A DNA stretch of 64,000 nucleotides from an uncultured Collinsella sp. GTDB lineage: Bacteria > Actinomycetota > Coriobacteriia > Coriobacteriales > Coriobacteriaceae. A model generated the notes under the pieces. It was not told the DNA's origin. It saw only the letters and a list, made by a program, of their open reading frames with translations, and searched no databases. A program made the position numbers and the translations under genes. Positions 59,256-64,000 of the stretch are shown piece by piece. The stretch is from NCBI GenBank assembly GCA_934668875.1, contig CAKUON010000007.1, positions 83,610 to 147,609 on the forward strand, in the 5' to 3' direction. Positions within the stretch are counted from its first letter, which is position 1; every line of letters starts with the position of its first letter.

Positions 59256-61220
59256 TTAGTACATCTTTGCGCCGGCAGGGATGGAAGCGTCGAGCTGGAT
59301 CAGGTTGAGACGCTCCTCGCCCCCCTCCTCGTGGATGGCGCTGATGAGCATGCCGCAGCTGGGGATGCCCATCATCTTGCGCGGAGGCAGGTTGGTGATG
59401 GCGAGCAGGGTCTTGCCGACCAGGTCCTCGGGCTCATAGTAATCGTGAATGCCGGAGAGGATGGTGCGGTCGGTGCCGGTGCCGTCGTCGAGCGTGAAGT
59501 TCAGCAGCTTCTTGGACTTCTTGACGGCCTCACACGCCTTGACCTTCACGGCACGGAAGTCGCTCTTGGAGAAGGTATCGAAGTCGACAAACTCCTCGAA
59601 CAGCGGCTCAACGGCGATCTTGGAGTAATCGAGCGTAGGCTTGAGCGACTTAACGAAGGGGCTCGCGGCGTTGCCGGCCTCGGCGGCCTTGGCGGCAGCG
59701 GCACCGGACTGGAAGCCCTTCTCGGGCTTCATGTGCGGGAACAGCAGCACGTCGCGGATGGAGGCCTGGTTGGTAAGCAGCATGACCACGCGGTCGATAC
59801 CGATGCCGATGCCGCCCGCGGGAGGCATACCGTACTCGAGGGCGCGCACGTAATCCTCGTCGTACTCCATGGCCTCGTCGTCGCCGCCAGCCTTCTCGGC
59901 CATCTGAGCGGCAAAGCGCTCGGCCTGGTCGACCGGGTCGTTGAGCTCGGAGAACGCGTTGGCGTACTCGTGGCCGGCGATAACCAGCTCAAAGCGGTGC
60001 GTCAGGCGCGGGTCGTCCTCAAAGCGCTTGGCAAGCGGGCTGACCTCGATGGGGTAATCGCACACGAACGTGGGGTTGACGATGGTGTCCTCGCCCAGCT
60101 CATCGTAGATCTCGGCGATAATCTTGCCGGCGGTCCACTCGGGCTTAATCTCCAGGCCCTTCTCACGCGCGGCAGCAGCAAGCTCCTCGACCGGCGTGTC
60201 GATGGTGACCTGCTTGCCGAGCACGTCGGAGACGATGTCGGTCATGGGACGGCTGGCCCACTCACCAGAAAGGTCGATGGTCTGGCCCTGGTACTCGATG
60301 ACCTCGGGGTTGCCGATGGCCTTGTTAGCCGCCTTAATGACACCCTGGGCGAGCGCCTTCATACCCTCGAGGTCGGAGAAGGCACGGTAGGCCTCCATCG
60401 TGGTGAACTCGGGGTTGTGGGTAAGGTCCATGCCCTCGTTACGGAAGATACGGCCGATCTCGAACACGCGCTCAAAACCGCCGACGATGCAGCGCTTGAG
60501 GTGCAGCTCGGTAGCAATACGCAGGTAGCACTCCTGATCGAGCGCGTTGAAGTGCGTGATGAACGGCTTGGCGGTAGCGCCGCCCTGGATGGTCTGCAGG
60601 ATGGGGGTTTCGACCTCCATGTAGCCGTCGGACTCCATAAAGCGACGGAAGGTGGAAAGAATCTGCGAACGCTTACGGAAGGTCTCGCGAACGTCGTCGT
60701 TGGCGATCAGGTCGACATAGCGCTGACGATAGCGGGTCTCCTTGTCGGAAAGACCGTGGAACTTCTCGGGCAGCGGACGAACGGCCTTGGCAAGCAGGGT
60801 CGCGCTCTTAGGGGCAACGGAAAGCTGGCCGCGCTGGGTGCGCACAACCACGCCGGTCACACCCAGGATGTCGCCCAGGTCGAGGGACTTGAGCGTATTC
60901 CAGGTAGCCTCGTCCATGTCGTTGATGCGGCAGAACAGCTGAATCTCGGCAGTCGCATCGCGCACGACGATGAACATGATCTTGCCCTGACCGCGCTTGG
61001 CGACCACACGGCCGGCGATCTTCACGACGTCCTCGGTGTCCTCGCCATCGGCGAGCTCGGCGTACTTAGCCTCGATATCGGCAACGTAGTCCTCAAGCTC
61101 AGAGTGCTCGGGATAGGGGTTCTGGCCCGCCTCGAACAGGGCGGCGCGCTTGGCCAGGCGGGTGGCGCGCTCGTCGTTGAGCGTCGATGCCTGATCGGCG
61201 GCGTTCTGGTTCTCTGCCAT
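59256..61220 (-). CDS. lysS: Lysyl-tRNA synthetase with C-terminal tRNA-binding (Trbp111-like) domain
   Basis: 654 residues, against about 500 for ordinary bacterial LysRS. OB-fold anticodon domain (VVKIAGRVVAKRGQGKIMF), class II motif 2 FRNEGMDLTHNPEFTTMEAY and motif 3 GGIGIGIDRVVMLLTN are all intact. After a linker (about 510-545) residues 548-654 form an EMAPII/Trbp111 domain: FRAVKVKACEAVKKSKKLLN, YEPEDLVGKTLLAITNLPPR and GIPSCGMLISA. That domain usually belongs to MetRS. Confidence 0.95.
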   Translation of the reverse strand: MAENQNAADQASTLNDERATRLAKRAALFEAGQNPYPEHSELEDYVADIEAKYAELADGEDTEDVVKIAGRVVAKRGQGKIMFIVVRDATAEIQLFCRINDMDEATWNTLKSLDLGDILGVTGVVVRTQRGQLSVAPKSATLLAKAVRPLPEKFHGLSDKETRYRQRYVDLIANDDVRETFRKRSQILSTFRRFMESDGYMEVETPILQTIQGGATAKPFITHFNALDQECYLRIATELHLKRCIVGGFERVFEIGRIFRNEGMDLTHNPEFTTMEAYRAFSDLEGMKALAQGVIKAANKAIGNPEVIEYQGQTIDLSGEWASRPMTDIVSDVLGKQVTIDTPVEELAAAAREKGLEIKPEWTAGKIIAEIYDELGEDTIVNPTFVCDYPIEVSPLAKRFEDDPRLTHRFELVIAGHEYANAFSELNDPVDQAERFAAQMAEKAGGDDEAMEYDEDYVRALEYGMPPAGGIGIGIDRVVMLLTNQASIRDVLLFPHMKPEKGFQSGAAAAKAAEAGNAASPFVKSLKPTLDYSKIAVEPLFEEFVDFDTFSKSDFRAVKVKACEAVKKSKKLLNFTLDDGTGTDRTILSGIHDYYEPEDLVGKTLLAITNLPPRKMMGIPSCGMLISAIHEEGGEERLNLIQLDASIPAGAKMY

Positions 61221-61240
61221 AAGTTAGCTCCTCAAACTAA

Positions 61241-61276
61241 AACGCTCCCCAGGATTCGGTCCCAGGGAGCGAAAAC
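61241..61276 (-). terminator. Terminator of greA
   Basis: Minus strand CGCTCCCTGGGAC and CCTGGGGAGCG pair around CGAAT and are followed by TTTTAGTTT; between greA and lysS, giving lysS its own unit or partial readthrough. Confidence 0.8.
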
Positions 61277-61299
61277 ATACCTTTACGCGGGACCGTGGT

Positions 61300-61770
61300 C
61301 TAGCGTGCGATCTTGGCGATGGTGTAGACGCGAGTCTTGCCGGAAGGCGTAACGACCTCGACGGAGTCGCCCTCGCCGTGACCGATGATGGCGTGACCGA
61401 CCGGAGACTCGTTGGAAATCTTGTGCTCGAGCGAGTTGGTCTCGGTGGTACCGACGAGTGTGACTTCCATGACCTCACCGTTGGGATCAATCAGAGAAAC
61501 GGTGGAACCGATGGAGACGGTCAGATCGCCCGTGGTGGCAGCAACCTGAGCGTTGGCGAGGATGGCCTGGATCTCGGCAATACGAGCGGCGTTCTGGGCC
61601 TGCTTGTCCTTAGCGGCATCGTACTCGGAGTTCTCCGAAAGGTCGCCGAACGCGCGGGCTTCCTTGATGTCCTCGACGATCTCCTTGGCGTAATCGCCCT
61701 CACGCCAAGCGAGCTCCTCGACGAGCTTCTGGCGGCCCTCAGCGGTCAGTACGATCTGGCTTGCGTCCAT
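61300..61770 (-). CDS. greA: Transcription elongation factor GreA
   Basis: 156 residues. N-terminal coiled coil (LTAEGRQKLVEELAWREGDY ... ARAFGDLSENSEYDAAKD, with the tip acidic residues) and the FKBP-like C-domain (VGHAIIGHGEGDSVEVVTP). It rescues backtracked RNA polymerase. The ATG at 61770 has GGGGAG upstream. Confidence 0.95.
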   Translation of the reverse strand: MDASQIVLTAEGRQKLVEELAWREGDYAKEIVEDIKEARAFGDLSENSEYDAAKDKQAQNAARIAEIQAILANAQVAATTGDLTVSIGSTVSLIDPNGEVMEVTLVGTTETNSLEHKISNESPVGHAIIGHGEGDSVEVVTPSGKTRVYTIAKIAR

Positions 61771-61819
61771 ACGGATATCTCCCCAACTCTGATCAAACAA
61801 TCAACTGTCAACAAAACGA

Positions 61820-61852
61820 AAAAGACCGGCTAGCCTGCGGGCAAGCCGGTCA
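61820..61852 (-). terminator. Terminator of tatA
   Basis: Minus strand GACCGGCTTGCC and GGCTAGCCGGTC around CGCA, followed by TTTTTCG. Confidence 0.85.
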
Positions 61853-61876
61853 GGTGCTCACCCCAAAGGGATGGGA

Positions 61877-62152
61877 CTACTCTGCGTCCGCGTCGCTGTC
61901 CTCTGCCTGCTTCTTCTTGGCAGCAGCGAGCTTGGCCTCGAGCTCAGCGATCTCCTTGTCCTCCTCGGACTGCTCGACCACGACCTCCTCGGCCTGCTTG
62001 GTCTCGGCCTTATCGTCGCCCTCCATACCCTCGCGGATATTCTTGACGGTAGAGCCGAGAGACTTGCCGAGCTTCGGCAGGTTCTTGGGCCCGAAGATAA
62101 TCAGGACAACGACGAGAATAATGATGAGCTCAGGAGCCCTCAGTCCAAACAT
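61877..62152 (-). CDS. tatA: Sec-independent translocase protein TatA
   Basis: 91 residues. MFGLRAPELIIILVVVLIIF is the short membrane helix, GPKNLPKLGKSLGSTVKNIR the amphipathic helix, then a highly charged Glu/Ala/Lys tail. TatA forms the twin-arginine export pore; tatC is not in the window. The ATG has GGAGG upstream; the open frame runs on through tRNA-Pro and is not coding there. Confidence 0.92.
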   Translation of the reverse strand: MFGLRAPELIIILVVVLIIFGPKNLPKLGKSLGSTVKNIREGMEGDDKAETKQAEEVVVEQSEEDKEIAELEAKLAAAKKKQAEDSDADAE

Positions 62153-62224
62153 GTAGACCTCCACAATACAGCGAGACAAGCTCGAATGAGTATACCGCGG
62201 GTATCGCGGTATCACAACAATAGC

Positions 62225-62256
62225 TAAAAAAAGGGACCGCAAGAAGCGGTCCCTCC
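62225..62256 (-). terminator. Terminator of tRNA-Pro
   Basis: Minus strand AGGGACCGCTTCTTGCGGTC region: GGGACCGC-TTCTT-GCGGTCCC followed by TTTTTTTA. Confidence 0.9.
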
Positions 62257-62264
62257 TCATGCTC

Positions 62265-62341
62265 TGGTCGGGTTGACTGGATTTGAACCAGCGACCCCTG
62301 CGTCCCGAACGCAGTGCTCTACCAAACTGAGCCACAACCCG
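62265..62341 (-). tRNA. tRNA-Pro (anticodon CGG)
   Basis: Acceptor CGGGTTG/CAACCCG, anticodon stem CTGCG/CGCAG with loop TTCGGGA, T-arm CTGGTTCAAATCCAG, encoded CCA. Confidence 0.95.
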
Positions 62342-62390
62342 TTAGCTCGACTATAGTAACAAAGATTTCCATCGTGTGCTAGAGAAATTT

Positions 62391-63287
62391 TTACTTCTTT
62401 GGCACTTCGATGCGAACCGTGTTGGGAATGAGCTCCGTCGCGCAGGACCACCAGCCGTTTTGCTGGGCAGCGTCGGCAAGCCTTTCGGCCGTGGCGGCGG
62501 TGTCGCAAATGGCAAACGAGCAGGCGCCCGATCCGCACACATCTACAGCAACGGTGCCGTCTTGTTTACGCAGCCAATCGAGAACCGTTTGAATCTGCGG
62601 CTCCATCTGTGCGGAAATGACACCCAGGTTGTTATGGATGAGCGCATATGCCGTCTCGGCATCACCAGCACGCAAGGCAGAAGCTATCGCGCCGGGCTTG
62701 TCTGCAGGCACCGGGGCCTCGTCAAAACGTCGATAGGCTTCAATTGTCGAAACGCTTGCCTCGCGCGGCTTGACCAACACGACGGGCGTTGCGGGCAGCG
62801 CGGGATACTCAGTTGCTAGCACATCTCCCCCGCCTACGTAGAACGCAGGGCTCGCGTGCAAAAAGAAGGGAACGTCGGCGCCAATACCGCGCGCGATGTT
62901 GTCCAGCGCGGGATCGGTGCGATCAATTCCCCAGAGCTCCGCCAAGGCAACAATGACTGCGGCCGCATCCGTCGAGGGACCGCCCAAGCCGGCGCACAAT
63001 GGAATGCGCTTCTCAATCGTCACGCAGATGTTTGCCTCGCGACCATAATGCTCGGCCATAGCAACCGCAGCCCGATACGCCGTATTCTTTTGCATGGGAA
63101 AATCTGATGCCGGAACCGTCTGGACGGTCAACGCCTGTACCGGCGTAACCGTCACGGTATCGGAAAGACCGACGGCTGCCATCAGGGAATCGACCTTATG
63201 GTAGCCGCGGTCGTCACGCTCGGTATGAACCCCCAGATAGAGGTTGATCTTTGCCGGCGCGGAAAGGGTGAGGGACCGATCGGTCAC
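62391..63287 (-). CDS. ispE: 4-diphosphocytidyl-2-C-methyl-D-erythritol kinase
   Basis: 298 residues, GTG start three bases after the veg stop. GHMP kinase fold: SAPAKINLYLGVHTERDDRG, the ATP loop IPLCAGLGGPSTDAAAVIVA, and the C-terminal CGSGACSFAI. The loop reads GGPSTDAAA where most IspE have GGGSSDAAA. It phosphorylates CDP-ME, the step between IspD and IspF, whose genes lie 13 kb away. Confidence 0.94.
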   Translation of the reverse strand: MTDRSLTLSAPAKINLYLGVHTERDDRGYHKVDSLMAAVGLSDTVTVTPVQALTVQTVPASDFPMQKNTAYRAAVAMAEHYGREANICVTIEKRIPLCAGLGGPSTDAAAVIVALAELWGIDRTDPALDNIARGIGADVPFFLHASPAFYVGGGDVLATEYPALPATPVVLVKPREASVSTIEAYRRFDEAPVPADKPGAIASALRAGDAETAYALIHNNLGVISAQMEPQIQTVLDWLRKQDGTVAVDVCGSGACSFAICDTAATAERLADAAQQNGWWSCATELIPNTVRIEVPKK

Positions 63288-63289
63288 CG

Positions 63290-63586
63290 CTAGTGCTCCT
63301 CGAGCTGGTTGCCGAGCGGGGTAAAGATATGCTCGCCGCTCTCGGGGTCAAACAGTTCGACCTGCCCGGTGAGGACATCGATATACTGGTAGGACTGACG
63401 CGACTTGCGGCCGCGGCGCTCGTCGACCTCGACGATAAAGACGGCGGGGTGGACGCTCTTGATGGTGCCCATGCGCTCGACGACGCGGGTGCGGCCCATG
63501 TTGGCCTTCACCTTGACGCGATCGCCCACCATATCGGTCAGCTTCTCGTGGATGTCGTCGACGTGATTGACTTCCATCTCTTCCAT
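63290..63586 (-). CDS. veg: Veg family protein
   Basis: 98 residues. The Veg fold shows as GDRVKVKANMGRTRVVERMG, then TIKSVHPAVFIVEVDER and QSYQYIDVLTGQVELFD. In Bacillus Veg influences biofilm and spore outgrowth; its biochemical role is not settled. ATG at 63586 has GGAGG eight bases upstream. veg-ispE adjacency is common in Gram-positives. Confidence 0.9.
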   Translation of the reverse strand: MEEMEVNHVDDIHEKLTDMVGDRVKVKANMGRTRVVERMGTIKSVHPAVFIVEVDERRGRKSRQSYQYIDVLTGQVELFDPESGEHIFTPLGNQLEEH

Positions 63587-63724
63587 GAACAGGGCCTCCA
63601 GAAGGTACAATTCAAAAAGGGGATAATACCCCTAAGATAGACAAAACTCTAATACTATAGCACCCTGTTACAAACACGCGCAAGTAGCTAATTTGGCCCT
63701 TGATTATCAACTTCATCCGAACGC

Positions 63725-63764
63725 TTCCCACATTCATCCGTACATGTACGGATGAATGTGGGAA
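63725..63764. repeat. Perfect 40-bp palindrome at the IS30 element end
   Basis: TTCCCACATTCATCCGTACA followed by its exact complement, with no loop. The right half probably is the left terminal inverted repeat of the IS (starting TGTACGG), 71 bp before the transposase start. Confidence 0.9.
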
Positions 63765-64000
63765 CCCGATACCCTGAGGGCCGGACCGGCCGGCCCCGGG
63801 AGATCGGAGGACGGCATGTCCGGAAAGAGGAAGAAGGGTTCCGGGAAGGCGGCCCCGAGGGCCTACGGCAGGCTCACGAGGCACGAGCGGGACACGGTCC
63901 AGAGGATGCTGGAGCGCAGGGCCTCGTGCAGGGAGATCGCGAGGGAGCTGGGCAGGTCGCCCTCGACGGTGAGCGCCGAGGTGGCGTCGCACAGGTTCGT
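63745..64000 (+). mobile_element. IS30-family insertion sequence, left end (cut by window edge)
   Basis: Begins with the putative terminal repeat TGTACGGATGAATGTGGGAA and contains the start of an IS30-type transposase. Composition shifts to a very GC-rich, AGG-heavy codon use, unlike neighbours. The right end is outside the window. Confidence 0.75.
63816..64000 (+). CDS. IS30-family transposase, N-terminal part
   Basis: 61 codons from an ATG with ATCGGAGGACGGC upstream: MSGKRKKGSGKAAPRAYGRL, then TRHERDTVQRMLERRASCRE and IARELGRSPSTVSAEV, which is the helix-turn-helix that starts IS30 transposases. The catalytic DDE domain lies beyond the window. Confidence 0.8.
   Translation, partial: MSGKRKKGSGKAAPRAYGRLTRHERDTVQRMLERRASCREIARELGRSPSTVSAEVASHRF

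Overview
The window is a GC-rich chromosome segment (apart from one AT-rich patch) with the gene content of a Gram-positive actinobacterium. Protein flavour and gene order point to the Coriobacteriia, most likely a Collinsella-like gut anaerobe. The grounds are a FeoA-FeoB fusion, an LAxTG-type sorting signal, DisA/ClpC/Veg-type Gram-positive genes, the MEP isoprenoid pathway and very many palindromic intergenic repeats. The organism is inferred from memory of such genomes, not from a database search.

Layout. 0-14.5 kb (minus strand): translation/transcription core fusA(partial)-rpsG-rpsL, an ECF sigma/anti-sigma pair, rpoC-rpoB, galU, and rplL-rplJ with an L10 leader. 14.8-36.6 kb: about 22 kb of metabolic and transport genes. 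They include an aminotransferase, an AT-rich CPBP protease gene next to a truncated DNA glycosylase, a GH13 amylase-like enzyme, an MFS exporter, a feoAB fusion with DtxR-like boxes, an esterase, PTS EIIA, asnS, a WYL-like regulator, a TrpX-type ABC transporter, a LAATG-anchored 5'-nucleotidase, MscS, and a ParB-like/BMP fusion coupled to a phosphoesterase. 36.7-41.1 kb: rplA-rplK-nusG-secE-tRNA-Trp-rpmG-tuf-tRNA(Met,Thr,Tyr), which continues the same ribosomal/RNA-polymerase cluster, so the 22 kb block splits what is contiguous in many bacteria. 41.1-45.3 kb: an accessory, repeat-rich stretch between tRNA genes with orphan genes (GIY-YIG-like, Tat-signal protein, membrane-anchored protein, zinc-ribbon frame with an in-frame TGA). 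45.3-50.8 kb: operon disA-ispD-ispF-cysS-rlmB-NYN RNase. 51-59 kb: mntP under a yybP-ykoY riboswitch, pepD, clpC, a DUF2798 protein and a ThrE-type exporter. 59-63.6 kb: lysS (with an unusual C-terminal tRNA-binding domain), greA, tatA, tRNA-Pro, ispE and veg. 63.7 kb to the end: the start of an IS30-family element at a perfect 40-bp palindrome.

The most unusual feature is intergenic: at least seven families of dispersed inverted repeats, mostly just after stop codons. Several keep short conserved cores while their stem arms change in a compensatory way. The best case is a pair of roughly 150-nt elements after rpoC and lysS with covarying stems, a conserved bulge and conserved single-stranded blocks. 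They look like an undescribed structured RNA or palindromic mobile element. Coding oddities worth checking are a natural Tyr at the rifampicin Ser531 position of RpoB plus an inserted loop, Arg88 in S12, and the LysRS-Trbp111 fusion.
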